Below are positions 54,401-63,161 of a stretch of 64,000 nucleotides of DNA, one piece after another. Where the stretch lies: the NCBI RefSeq assembly GCF_002487355.1, contig NZ_NTMG01000017.1:62001-126000 (forward strand). The letters run 5' to 3'. How positions within the stretch are numbered: the first letter of the stretch is position 1; each line of letters opens with the position of its first letter. The translations under genes were made by a program, and so were the position numbers. Source of the DNA: Candidatus Methanoperedens sp. BLZ2 (lineage in GTDB: Archaea; Halobacteriota; Methanosarcinia; Methanosarcinales; Methanoperedenaceae). Under the pieces are notes generated by a model. That model was not told the origin of the DNA. It saw only the letters and a program-made list of their open reading frames with translations, and did not search any database.

Positions 54401-55390
54401 ATGACCAACGATAACCATTTGTTTAAAACAAAAGAAAAACTTGAGGAAGAGAGAGCTATTCCTAGATCAAATGGTATTCAATGGATCGGAAAGCGAGGTG
54501 AAAGAAATTTACCTTTATGTTTTGGCGAACATTTTTGGTTTGGCATGTTTCATAAAGAGATGATTTCACTTTGGATTGAAGAGCAACAAGGTGAAATGAA
54601 ATATTATAGAAACGAAAAATTTGATCCTGACTATTTGAAATATAGGTGTGGGGTAAGAAGAATAGCTGCAAATACAAATGAGCGGACACTCGTTACCGGA
54701 ATAATTCCGAAGGCTTTTTTTTGCACTTATGGTATGGAAACTATTACTGAATTTGAAAGGGGCAAGCGCATAGAAAATTTCTTAAATAAATATGAAAACA
54801 TCTATTTATTTTCAATTCTATCATCTTTCGTTCTTGATTATATTTTGAGACAAAAAGGTGGAATGACATCTGTACCTATATCATATCTTAATGAACTTCC
54901 TATCCCCCGCTTCACCTCCGGCAACTGGTATTTTGACCAACTTGTCCCTCGCGCTGCTCGCCTCATCTGCATCACCGAGGAGTTCGCAGACCTCTGGAAT
55001 GAGGTTTACTGTCCTGAATGGAACCTCTTATCAGTCAAGGATGGAGGCACAAGTATACTTGAAGACTGGAGCAAACTCACGCCCGTATGGAATAAAGAGT
55101 GCGGTGCCTACGGATGGAATAAGACAAAGCACGATACCGGGGATAGGGCGCAGCTTCGATGCGAGATAGATGCATTAGTGGCTCATTTGTATGGATTGAA
55201 TAAAGAGGAGTTTGAGCATATTCTTTCTACTTTCCCGATTGTGAAAGAGAAATCTCCAAGATTGATTGAGGGTACTATAAAAGAATTTGATCGATTTGAA
55301 AGCATTAAAAGAGGGTCAGCTGATAAAGAAGAATTTGTTGAGCTATTATCTATAGGAAAAAGAGGTGCCCTTATAAAAAATCGAGGTTGA
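51380..55390 (+). CDS. DrmMI-like N6-adenine DNA methyltransferase
   Basis: This 1336-residue gamma-class adenine methylase of the Eco57I/COG1002 type has the SAM motif VCDPACGSGAFLIAATMYLG (about 512-531), GVDLNPMAVELAKVSLWI (about 560) and the catalytic VLGNPPWEIVKP (about 771-782). A long C-terminal target-recognition part follows, e.g. RIAANTNERTLVTG near 1095. The N-terminal 450 residues may be a helical or degraded nuclease-like region; I see no clear PD-(D/E)xK triad. It should mark self DNA for the flanking helicases. The first start in frame is a GTG overlapping DrmD; the true start may be a little further in (about 51407-51600). Confidence 0.8.
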   Translation: MLHYIILLRWGDNIRKDPLANINSRGGLISSDFLKSLRQENFNNPYIRPETFSVPGEPPLTQKQLNEQMISAWQELLERWDEFSFNVQNKDTTEARKKWILPILRILGFKPVYQPQDIVISEDKRLKFNILYRGFPEERDPMIHAVSPSEDLDVRNGNDRNEKSPHDTLQIFLNVDKKSQWGLLTNGILLRILRDFYHTSTKGYVEFDLENIFTERSFSDFRALYRMVHASRFSKNGDNTIILEHFYKESCAAGVKVGEDLRGNVKLAIETLGNGFLTEDLVQRMISDEKFCKEYYEELLTLTYRILFLLFEEQRGILPSRDSLYAEEYSITSLRERAENFKINDKYADIWYGLKVTFKILKKGYQKLNVFPYNGSLFDDDRLKTLSALECKNEDLLTAVHYLTWIEKDKVLQRISYLDLGVEEIGSIYESLLDLIPSVLAQDGEVDGKPIRAKTFFLDSRGTARKTTGSYYTDKRLVDELIKSALIPVAQEKIYSGKTSLEKEKALLSLRVCDPACGSGAFLIAATMYLGKELAQIRTGTEYPSDKEEQRARREILQHCIYGVDLNPMAVELAKVSLWINAVVEDMPLNFLDHHIKCGNSLIGTTPTLLSKGIPDTAFTPVEGDDKAVAKEIININKKQKKSQSLAEWETREEDKKYIEKFNKLNDLPEDNPEDVENKKICYNRLMNSYLSNSRKLIADTWTAAFFWPLTKETRDAPTDGFLRMLRESGESAVDKNILNRVKALAQEYKFFHWYLEFPDVFQRESFGFDCVLGNPPWEIVKPNSQEFFSLKDPEFRSYTKQKAKKVMDELRENKKIDDAWKKYERIINKQSLFYRESNSFPNLGRGDINTFKLFLEQFFKILKIDARFGILVPSGIYTDQGCLQLRKLFFDNSQIQSLYCFENKLGIFPIHRSFKFVLFVTKKGGGTDTFKTAFMLHDPDILPSLEKDALRMSVDSVKKFSPDTLSIMEFKSQHDIDLAVKIYGEHPFLGECVEGAWNVKFTREFDMTNDNHLFKTKEKLEEERAIPRSNGIQWIGKRGERNLPLCFGEHFWFGMFHKEMISLWIEEQQGEMKYYRNEKFDPDYLKYRCGVRRIAANTNERTLVTGIIPKAFFCTYGMETITEFERGKRIENFLNKYENIYLFSILSSFVLDYILRQKGGMTSVPISYLNELPIPRFTSGNWYFDQLVPRAARLICITEEFADLWNEVYCPEWNLLSVKDGGTSILEDWSKLTPVWNKECGAYGWNKTKHDTGDRAQLRCEIDALVAHLYGLNKEEFEHILSTFPIVKEKSPRLIEGTIKEFDRFESIKRGSADKEEFVELLSIGKRGALIKNRG

Positions 55391-55522
55391 AATTTCTTAT
55401 TTGATAAGAATCTATTTTTTCAATATTAACATGAACATTATGAACTGACACACAATAATATTTAAGTCCGAATAAGAATATCTAAAGTATAATTATCATG
55501 ATCATTATATCGAGACTTAAAC

Positions 55523-58500
55523 ATGATGAACCCATTTGAAGCTTTGGAATATGTGCAGGATATCTACAAAACCTATGTATTTACTTTTCAGAAATTCAAA
55601 AATCCAACAATCCAGAACTGGGTTCATGACAGAATAGGGGAAGGGACCCTTCTCTGGAAAGAGCCATTTATCCAGCTTAACCGAAGGTTCGAGAAGGGAG
55701 ATACTCTTCAGGAATTGATCTATAGGGGGTTACTTCATCCAGGAGTTCTCAAAGTCTTCACAAAGAAAGCTGGTGACAGGAATGCTGAACCTGTCTCTCC
55801 TTATAAACATCAGAGCGATGCGATCCGCTCGATCCTTGCCGATGGAGAAAATACTGTAGTTACAACTGGCACAAGCTCAGGCAAGAGCTTCACATTTTAT
55901 ATGCCAATAGTAAGCGAATGCCTGAAGATGAAAGATGCGGGGCTTTCGGGAATAAAAGCAATCATTGTTTATCCGATGAACGCACTTGCCAATTCCCAGT
56001 ACGAAGACATGGCAAACCGCCTCCAGAATTCGGGATTGAGAATTACATTATACACAGGCGATACAAAGAACAGCCTGGATGAGGCAAAATCCACTTTTCT
56101 TGAGACAACAGGTAGAAAAGAACCCTGGGATAGCGAAGTTCTATCGCGCCATGAGATTCAGAGCAATCCACCGGATATTCTTTTGACTAACTATGTCATG
56201 CTTGAGCTTCTTCTAACAAGGTTTGAAGACCGCGCACTTTTCCCGCCTGAACACAAGGGAAGATTGAAATTTCTTGTACTTGACGAAGTGCATACATATT
56301 CAGGGAAAAAAGGAGCAGATGTTGCCTGCCTCATCCGGAGGCTGAAACAGCATACAGGTACAATTGGAACATTGCGATGCATCGGAACAAGCGCTACAGT
56401 CCAGAGTGCAGAGGGCGAGGATGCCAGAGAGTTGATTGCAGAGTTTGCAAAAGATCTTTTTAGTGAAACTTTCACGAAAGAACATATTATTGGCGAAACC
56501 TACGTGCCTATAAATGAAGTGTCTCCTGATACTTTGCCGCCAAATATCCTTGTTACCGATAAGATGCTGAAGGAATTTGATGGATCGGTTGATAAAGCCG
56601 CGGTATTGGTCGGTGCATTAATCGCAAGAACCCTTACCCCGGCAGAAACCACATCTGAAGGTTTAGGGATTCTCCTTGGAAATCAAGCTACAATTCATTT
56701 TATCGAAAAAGCCCTGTCGGATAACACAAAAACAAAAAAAGACCTTGCAGAGATTTATCAGAAACAATATAGACCTGCAACAGATCTACGCTCGTGCATA
56801 AGAGAGATTGAAGCTGCTATACTGGCAGGATCAGTAGCAACAATAAATATTCTTGGAGTCCAGCAACCCAGATTTGTACCCAAGCTTCATACCTTCTTCT
56901 CACAGGGAAGAACCATCACAAGCTGTTTGACAGACAGCGGTCCTCACCTTAATGATCGAGGAGAAATCACCTGTCCGGAATGCGCCAAGAGCCAGAAAAT
57001 AAAATATACATTCCCGCTTCTTTTTTGCAGGGCATGTGGGCAGGAATTCTACAGCGTTTCCATATCAGAAGATGGAGTAGTCATGCCGAGAGATATTGAT
57101 ACTCCAGATACAGAAGGGCAAAATGTCTATCTATATCCTGGGATTCATAATGAAGCAGCAGTTCATTTCCCTGAGGAATGGGTAACTGAAAAAGGAGTTC
57201 TGAAAACAAAGCTTGCCGAGCTTGAGCCTAAAGCAGTCATTTATTGCCCGGACTGTAATAAGGTGGATTCAAATTGCACATGCAAAGATAAGAGAAAGAT
57301 CTCCTCAATCCCATCCCCTTTCCAGTTCTGTCCATCCTGCGGCGTTCACTATGATAAAAGGCCGCGAGAATTCAACAAGCTTTTTTCCTTCGGTACGGTG
57401 GGGCGCAGCACTGGAACTGATATAATTGTTTCAGGCATGTTGACAAGACTTCCTGCAGATGAAAAAAAGATAATCGCATTCAGTGATAACAGACAGGATA
57501 CAGCTCTACAGGCTGCCCACATGAATAATCTTCAAAAAAGAATACATTTCCGCAGGGGTATCTATCGTGCTCTTCTTGAAGGAAATTATATTGAAGGTCA
57601 GAGTGGGGTGGATATATCAGATGTTGGATTAAAGGTTTTCAAAATAAATGAAAAGTACAATGTTATGCCGGAATATTCAAGAGAAAAAGGCAGATTCCGT
57701 AAAAATACTTCTGCTGATGACCATTATATTCGTTATCTCCATCATAGTATGATCTCAGACATGTCCGCATCAACCCGGCGAAATCAACAAAACCTTGAAG
57801 ATGTGGGTCTTTTGAAAGTTATATACAATGGGCTGGATAAACTTGCAGCTGCAAATGATATATGGTCAAAAGTACCTGCAATGAACGCTGTATCAGAGAA
57901 CATTAGATATGATTATTTGACTGGATTCTTAGACATATTCAGAAAACAAATGGCGATTCAGGATGAGTCTTTAACTAATCCAGTAAATTTTAAATTCGAA
58001 CATATAGATAAGCTCAATGAAAACTGTCTTTTTGACATAAATCCATATGGAGGAAAACCAATTGGCTTCAGTGATGATGCTTCTACAAAAGGAAGAGATG
58101 CAAGAGTTCTTCGACTGACATCTTCAAAGAGCAGATTGGTTCAGTGGACAAAGAGAGCTTTAGGACTTGAAGTCGAAGAGTCTAAAAATGTTGTAAAAGA
58201 AATTGTCAGAATATTATCCAGTGAAGAGGCAGGATACTTAGTAGAACACACAGTAAAAAATGTGGGAAAAATTTACATGGTTCCATCAAAAGGTACGATA
58301 ATTATTCAGGGGATAAAAAACACACAGCAAAAGGTCTGTCCAAAATGCGGCAATGTTTTCCACTTTAATGAATTAAATATATGCACCGGTTCAAGCTGCG
58401 GTCAGCTTAGAACAGACGATTTTTCAAAGAATTATTTCAGGAAAGTTTATACTCAGGACTTTAATGAATCAACAAGAATCGAGGCAGGAGAACACAGTGG

Positions 58501-60745
58501 TCAAATCGATGGAATAACGAGAAAGAAGATTGAAGCTGACTTTAGAAGTAAGAACAGTTCACTCAATGCTTTGATCTGTACTCCTACGATGGAACTGGGC
58601 ATCGACATAGGTGATTTATCTGCTATATATATGCGAAATGTGCCTCCATCTCCAAGCAATTATGCTCAAAGAGCTGGTAGAGCTGGTCGAAAGAACCAGC
58701 CTGCAATAGTATCAACCTTCTGTGGCGTTGGAACTATGCGCGGACCTCACGATCAATATTTCTACCGGTATCCTGAAAAAATCATATCTGGTAAGATCAG
58801 TCCACCGCGGTTCTTGCTTGATAACCGTCCACTTATAATTTCCCACATTAATTCTCTTGTACTTGAGACCATCCAGACAAGATTACCGATCAGACCCTCC
58901 GAAATTTTGAATATTGAGGAAGGTGGATTCCCGTTTTTTGAGAATTTGAAAGAAGAATTTGAAGACAAAATCGAACAGAGCAGAATCAACATAATTACTG
59001 CTGTACAAGATGCATTTAAGAGTGAAATATCAACATTTGAATGGTTTAATGATGAGTTCATTGGTAAGGAAATTGATAATTTCATAGAAAAGTTAGATAA
59101 AGCCTTTGAATACTGGAGAAGAGAGTATGGTAATCTGTTTCATGAAGTCCAAGACATAAATTATAAAGCACAAAGATCATCACCAAATAAAGAAACGCAA
59201 GATCGCAGGAAAGCGATAGAGGCTAAACTTGAGAATATGCGCAGAGGTGAAAAGGAATTCTACACGTATCGTTATCTTGGTACTCAGGGCTTCTTACCAA
59301 ACTATGGTTTTCCAAGTTCCAGTACAGTCCTTTCATTTTATACCAGTGATGATGAAATTCAAAGAGATAAAGTTCTTGCAATAAGAGAATTTGCTCCCGG
59401 TAATAGCATATATTTTAAAAATAACCGCTATCTTGTATCCTTTGCAAGGCCCAGAACTGAAAAACAAAGACCTATAAGAGAAAAATTAATCATTTGTTCG
59501 AAATGTAATACTGCCCTTCTAGGTGAACATGCAAATCAGGCAAGTGCCTGCCCAAGATGTGGAAATTCATTTGTTGGACTTCATCCCAACCCGAATGCAA
59601 TGCAGATGCCAGATATGCTCGCTATTTCACCGCATAGAATTACAAGTGATGAAGAAGAACGGATGAGGTTAGGGTATGCTGTTTCAACGCATTATGAAAT
59701 GGGAGACAAGATTAACAGATTTTCTGTATCATCAAAGGAAGGAGTTTCTTTTGAAATAGAATATGAACACAATGGAAAAATCATAACTATTAATAAGGGA
59801 ACACGAAAAAGTCAACAAGATGGTCAAGATACAGGTTTTATACTTTGCTCTGTCTGCAATAGATGGCTTTTCGGAGAAGACAGAATCAATGATCATATCA
59901 AAGAAGATTCTCAGAGACCTTGTCCAAAAAATGCTACTGAAGATGATATAATAAAAAATATAAATCTTTATACTGATGGAATCCATGATGTAGCTGCATT
60001 GAATATTCCTCTCCCTGCTGATATTGACCAGAGCGTCAGCGAAAGTTTCTATGTCACATTAAAGGAGAGTATCCTTCAGGGAATCCAAGTTACACTCAAT
60101 GTAGATGAAAATGAGATTGATGGCATAATAATTCCAAATCCAGCACATGAGTATGAATTTTCAATAATTTTGTATGAAACCGCGCAAGGGGGAATAGGGG
60201 CAATAAAGGCACTGACAGATCAAAATCGTTTCAATGAAATAATCAAGAGGACGCTTGAATTGTTACATGATATAGAGCCTGAAAGAGATGGGTGTGACAG
60301 GGCTTGTTATGAATGTCTGCTTAATTTTTATAACCAGATCGAACATGAAAAAATGGATCGGCATCTTGTGATTCCCTTCCTGAGAAAATTAACAAACGCA
60401 TCCATTCAACCATTGAGCATCAGTAAGTCTGGAAAAACTCTTGACGAATTTCTGAACAAATGCCAATCAAATTTCGAACGTAATGTGCTTAAGGAGATTC
60501 AAAAAAGAAACATTAACTTACCTGATGAAGCTCAGAAGATAATATCGGATAAAGATATACCGATAGCATCGGCAGATTTCTTCTATAAACCTAATATAGT
60601 TGTTTTCATTGATGGAAGTCCGCATGAAAAAGATTATGTGCAAAAAGCTGATGAGGAAAAGCGCCGGAAGTTGAAGGCGGTTGGTTATAGGGTTATTTCG
60701 ATTAAGAAAATGGATGATGTTGAGGGATTAAGGGAAATCGTTTAG
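55523..60745 (+). CDS. giant DEAD/DEAH helicase with DUF1998 and C-terminal PD-(D/E)xK-like domain (DrmA/DrmB-like fusion)
   Basis: This 1740-residue protein belongs to the YprA/MrfA-like COG1205 helicases. Walker A TGTSSGKS is at about 115, DEVHTYSGKKGAD at about 253, GTSATV at about 288, and motif VI QRAGRAGRKNQ at about 1048. Scattered zinc pairs (CPEC/CRAC, CPDC/CPSC, CPKC, CSKC/CPRC) are present. The DUF1998-type end has ETAQGGIGAIKAL (about 1552) and CDRACYECLLNFYNQ (about 1592). The last 100 residues look like a nuclease: FERNVLKEIQKR, IASADFFYKPNIVVFIDGSP, RRKLKAVGYRVISIKK. Class 1 DISARM has separate helicase, DUF1998 and phospholipase-D genes; here they appear merged, with a different nuclease. 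The start is ATG 55523 or 55526. Confidence 0.78.
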   Translation: MMNPFEALEYVQDIYKTYVFTFQKFKNPTIQNWVHDRIGEGTLLWKEPFIQLNRRFEKGDTLQELIYRGLLHPGVLKVFTKKAGDRNAEPVSPYKHQSDAIRSILADGENTVVTTGTSSGKSFTFYMPIVSECLKMKDAGLSGIKAIIVYPMNALANSQYEDMANRLQNSGLRITLYTGDTKNSLDEAKSTFLETTGRKEPWDSEVLSRHEIQSNPPDILLTNYVMLELLLTRFEDRALFPPEHKGRLKFLVLDEVHTYSGKKGADVACLIRRLKQHTGTIGTLRCIGTSATVQSAEGEDARELIAEFAKDLFSETFTKEHIIGETYVPINEVSPDTLPPNILVTDKMLKEFDGSVDKAAVLVGALIARTLTPAETTSEGLGILLGNQATIHFIEKALSDNTKTKKDLAEIYQKQYRPATDLRSCIREIEAAILAGSVATINILGVQQPRFVPKLHTFFSQGRTITSCLTDSGPHLNDRGEITCPECAKSQKIKYTFPLLFCRACGQEFYSVSISEDGVVMPRDIDTPDTEGQNVYLYPGIHNEAAVHFPEEWVTEKGVLKTKLAELEPKAVIYCPDCNKVDSNCTCKDKRKISSIPSPFQFCPSCGVHYDKRPREFNKLFSFGTVGRSTGTDIIVSGMLTRLPADEKKIIAFSDNRQDTALQAAHMNNLQKRIHFRRGIYRALLEGNYIEGQSGVDISDVGLKVFKINEKYNVMPEYSREKGRFRKNTSADDHYIRYLHHSMISDMSASTRRNQQNLEDVGLLKVIYNGLDKLAAANDIWSKVPAMNAVSENIRYDYLTGFLDIFRKQMAIQDESLTNPVNFKFEHIDKLNENCLFDINPYGGKPIGFSDDASTKGRDARVLRLTSSKSRLVQWTKRALGLEVEESKNVVKEIVRILSSEEAGYLVEHTVKNVGKIYMVPSKGTIIIQGIKNTQQKVCPKCGNVFHFNELNICTGSSCGQLRTDDFSKNYFRKVYTQDFNESTRIEAGEHSGQIDGITRKKIEADFRSKNSSLNALICTPTMELGIDIGDLSAIYMRNVPPSPSNYAQRAGRAGRKNQPAIVSTFCGVGTMRGPHDQYFYRYPEKIISGKISPPRFLLDNRPLIISHINSLVLETIQTRLPIRPSEILNIEEGGFPFFENLKEEFEDKIEQSRINIITAVQDAFKSEISTFEWFNDEFIGKEIDNFIEKLDKAFEYWRREYGNLFHEVQDINYKAQRSSPNKETQDRRKAIEAKLENMRRGEKEFYTYRYLGTQGFLPNYGFPSSSTVLSFYTSDDEIQRDKVLAIREFAPGNSIYFKNNRYLVSFARPRTEKQRPIREKLIICSKCNTALLGEHANQASACPRCGNSFVGLHPNPNAMQMPDMLAISPHRITSDEEERMRLGYAVSTHYEMGDKINRFSVSSKEGVSFEIEYEHNGKIITINKGTRKSQQDGQDTGFILCSVCNRWLFGEDRINDHIKEDSQRPCPKNATEDDIIKNINLYTDGIHDVAALNIPLPADIDQSVSESFYVTLKESILQGIQVTLNVDENEIDGIIIPNPAHEYEFSIILYETAQGGIGAIKALTDQNRFNEIIKRTLELLHDIEPERDGCDRACYECLLNFYNQIEHEKMDRHLVIPFLRKLTNASIQPLSISKSGKTLDEFLNKCQSNFERNVLKEIQKRNINLPDEAQKIISDKDIPIASADFFYKPNIVVFIDGSPHEKDYVQKADEEKRRKLKAVGYRVISIKKMDDVEGLREIV

Positions 60746-61128
60746 GATTATAGATTAATTATAGTCCCCTGCTGTCTGGCAGCGCATTTCTATTCCTTGA
60801 TAAATTCTTTCAAGCTTCTTTTCGGCACAACGTACACGGAATCTAATCACAAGCTCCCAAACTGATCCTCGCGGGCACAGGCAAGACCACAACCATCACT
60901 GCAAAAATCGCGTACATGGTCAAAGGAAAACATCGACCCCTCCCAGATCCTCGCGCCAACCTTCTCCAAAGAAGCAGCAAGGAACATGCGCGAAAAAGTC
61001 GAGAAACTCCTTCAATGAAAGGAGATCCATGCAAACCTTCCATAATTTCTACGCCAGGATCATTTAGACAAATACAGTAATAGAAAATTATTAATATTTG
61101 TGTAATCATACTCTCACTCAACAAGAGT
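60746..61128. other. gene-free stretch with UvrD relic and AbiE promoter
   Basis: It holds the UvrD relic (60863-61018) and the left arm of the inverted repeat at the AbiE start. On the minus strand near 60800-60845 an open phrase SVYVVPKRSLKEFIKE followed by a stop looks like the tail of a lost gene. No intact gene is seen. Confidence 0.5.
60863..61018 (+). pseudogene. UvrD-helicase relic A (left of AbiE)
   Basis: The plus strand reads LILAGTGKTTTITAKIAYMV and, after a +1/-1 frame slip, ENIDPSQILAPTFSKEAARN then MREKVEKLLQ and a TGA. This is the Walker A to motif Ia segment of a UvrD/Rep helicase (normally LAGAGTGKT; one residue lost). Nothing of the rest of the gene is present. Relic B (62946-63120) covers the same segment. 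Confidence 0.72.
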
Positions 61129-61141
61129 ATGATTACACAAA
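61097..61141. promoter_or_regulatory. long inverted repeat containing the AbiEi start codon
   Basis: TTTGTGTAATCATACTCT (61097-61114) and its exact complement at 61124-61141 are 18-bp arms separated by 9 bases. The AbiEi ATG (61129) lies inside the right arm. As DNA it fits the paired-site operator bound by AbiEi antitoxins; as RNA it would be a very stable hairpin sequestering the start codon. Confidence 0.75.
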
Positions 61142-61944
61142 ACATAAAACTAGGGGCGAACGAACTAAAGTTACTGTTCACTATAGAAGAAGAGAATAAA
61201 TCCGTTTTTTCAATAACCGATGCAAGGCGAGTTATGAAAACCTCTGCGCCCTCTGTCTGGAATGTCATATACCGTTTGAAGAAAAAGGGAAGGATAGAAG
61301 AGATAGAAAAAGGAAAATACCTTCTCATTCCGGCAAGAGCAGGTTATGAGGGATCATGGTCCGAAGTCCCATATCTGCTTGTTCCTCATATCATAAGTGC
61401 TTATTACATCGGTTTCTGGACAGCACTTAACTACTGGAGTATGACAGAGCAGGTTCCCAATGTTGTATTCGTTGCAACAACACAGAGAAAAAAAGATTTA
61501 GAATTTGGAGATACGCGATACGAATTTGTCACATTGACGAAAAAGAGATTTTTCGGATATGTGGAAGAAAATACCGCCAGAGGTACTTTCAATATATCTT
61601 CAAGGGAGAAAACCATCATTGACTGCATGTTATTTCCAAAATACTGCGGCGGGCTGGATGAAGCTGTCAAAGGGATATGGAAAGCCAGAGATGAACTGGA
61701 CTTTGTAAAGCTGCTTGAGTACTCAAAACGGATGGAGGTGAGCGTGGTTACCAGAAGGATAGGTTATGCATTGGAATTACTGGGGCTGGCAGAGGAAATA
61801 AGTTCTAAGATCGCTTCTTATAGATCAAAAGGATATATGTGGCTTGACCCTCTTGGACCCAAGGAAGTTCTGGAATACTCCAAAAAATATGGACTCATAA
61901 TAAATAGGACAAAGGATGAATTGACGGGCTGGATGGAGTATTGA
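61129..61944 (+). CDS. type IV antitoxin AbiEi
   Basis: This 271-residue protein has an N-terminal winged helix (SITDARRVMKTSAPSVWNVIYRLKKKGRIEEIEKG, about 30-64). The AbiEi C-terminal domain follows: HIISAYYIGFWTALNYWSMTEQ (about 84-105), SSREKTIIDCMLFPKYCGGLDE (about 160-181) and RRIGYALELLGL (about 205-216). AbiEi represses its own operon and neutralises the partner nucleotidyltransferase. Its ATG is inside an 18-bp inverted repeat. It overlaps abiEii by ATGA. The operon sits just behind the DISARM-like island and between two UvrD relics. Confidence 0.85.
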   Translation: MITQNIKLGANELKLLFTIEEENKSVFSITDARRVMKTSAPSVWNVIYRLKKKGRIEEIEKGKYLLIPARAGYEGSWSEVPYLLVPHIISAYYIGFWTALNYWSMTEQVPNVVFVATTQRKKDLEFGDTRYEFVTLTKKRFFGYVEENTARGTFNISSREKTIIDCMLFPKYCGGLDEAVKGIWKARDELDFVKLLEYSKRMEVSVVTRRIGYALELLGLAEEISSKIASYRSKGYMWLDPLGPKEVLEYSKKYGLIINRTKDELTGWMEY

Positions 61945-62738
61945 AAATGGATGAAAATGATTTAAGAAGGCGAGCCAGGAGGACGGGTTTCAACGTGGCT
62001 ACCCTGGAAAAAGATTACGCTCTGACATGGCTTCTTAGCGGGATTTACTGGGAGGATTCAAAGCTCAGAGATATCCTGATATTTAAAGGAGGGACAGCAA
62101 TACGAAAAATTTACTTTCCTGAATGGCGCCTTTCCGAGGATATGGACTTCACTATCATGCAGGAAGTTGATCCTTCGGAGTTGAAACAGGGTTTTGAGCA
62201 GGTTTTCTCATCTATTAACAAGAAAAGCAGCATCATTTATTCGTTCACTTCTTTTAATGCAGGAGAGCATGCTATTTTTGCTGATGTCCAGTTCCTGGGC
62301 CCTATTGGATTCAAGAATAAGATCGCACATGACATATCCCTGAAAGAAAAAATGATTGAAAAGCCCACGCGGATAAAAGTGAAGCCTGAATATGAGGATA
62401 TTCCGGAATTTGAAGTACTTGTTTATTCGCCAAATGAAATCATGGTGGAAAAGCTGCGCAGCATCCTTCAGAGGGGGAAGGCGCGGGATTATTACGATGT
62501 CTGGCGGCTTATGAAAGAAAAAGAGTTCAATCCGGATAAGATCAGAGAACTTTTCATCCTGAAATGCCAGATCACTGGGATTGAGTTCAACCCTGAACTG
62601 ATCTTTGATGAAAACAGGCTCTCTGAAGCAAAAAAGTTCTGGACTATCGCTCTTGCCAGACTTACAAAGAACCTTCCTGATTTCGAGTCAGTCGTGAATG
62701 ATTTGAGGTTGATGCTGGATTTTATCAAAGTGAAATAG
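61941..62738 (+). CDS. type IV toxin, nucleotidyltransferase AbiEii/AbiGii family
   Basis: This 265-residue toxin contains all AbiEii motifs: motif I FKGGTAIRKIYFPEWRLSEDMDF (split as FKGGTAIRKIY and RLSEDMDF, about 49-70), motif III-like YSPNEIMVEKLRSILQRGKARDYYD (about 155-180) with the Lys and the ARDYYD aspartate, and a helical C-terminus. Related toxins add nucleotides to tRNA 3' ends or bind GTP and cause reversible growth arrest or phage abortive infection. It overlaps abiEi by ATGA in the canonical antitoxin-first order. Appears complete. Confidence 0.87.
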   Translation: MKMDENDLRRRARRTGFNVATLEKDYALTWLLSGIYWEDSKLRDILIFKGGTAIRKIYFPEWRLSEDMDFTIMQEVDPSELKQGFEQVFSSINKKSSIIYSFTSFNAGEHAIFADVQFLGPIGFKNKIAHDISLKEKMIEKPTRIKVKPEYEDIPEFEVLVYSPNEIMVEKLRSILQRGKARDYYDVWRLMKEKEFNPDKIRELFILKCQITGIEFNPELIFDENRLSEAKKFWTIALARLTKNLPDFESVVNDLRLMLDFIKVK

Positions 62739-62945
62739 CTGCCAGAATATTCATTGGAATACGATGTCTTCAGGAGGCTCCTAAGGATGGTGAATTGTCC
62801 CCATAAACAACTATCTGGAAATTCCTGACAATTCAAACCGAAGGAGGCGGGCAGGATTTTCTTTAATCAGTTGCAATATAATGAAATAGTTTTTTTCTGC
62901 CTCCCTATCTACCTCCTTTTCCACCTCCCTCCCACACAAAGCCCC

Positions 62946-63120
62946 CAACTAATCCTCGCAGGCGCATGATCTGGCAAAATCATCACCATCACCACCAAGA
63001 TCACATACCTAATCGAAGATGAAAACATCGACCTCCCCAGCCTCAAGCTCACGTTCTTCAAAGAAATCGCAAGAAACATGCGCAAAAAAGTCGAGAAGCC
63101 CCTCGGAGAAAAGAATTGAT
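62946..63120 (+). pseudogene. UvrD-helicase relic B (right of AbiE)
   Basis: The plus strand reads QLILAGA, stop, SGKIITITTKITYLIEDENI then DLPSLKLTFFKEIARNMRKK and VEKPLGEKN stop. It is the same UvrD Walker A to motif Ia segment as relic A, with an in-frame TGA inside the P-loop and more substitutions, and ends at nearly the same residue. Both relics are in direct orientation around the AbiE operon. Confidence 0.72.
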
Positions 63121-63161
63121 CGTTTATTACCCATTCAGCGCCGACGATGCGGGATTGTTTC

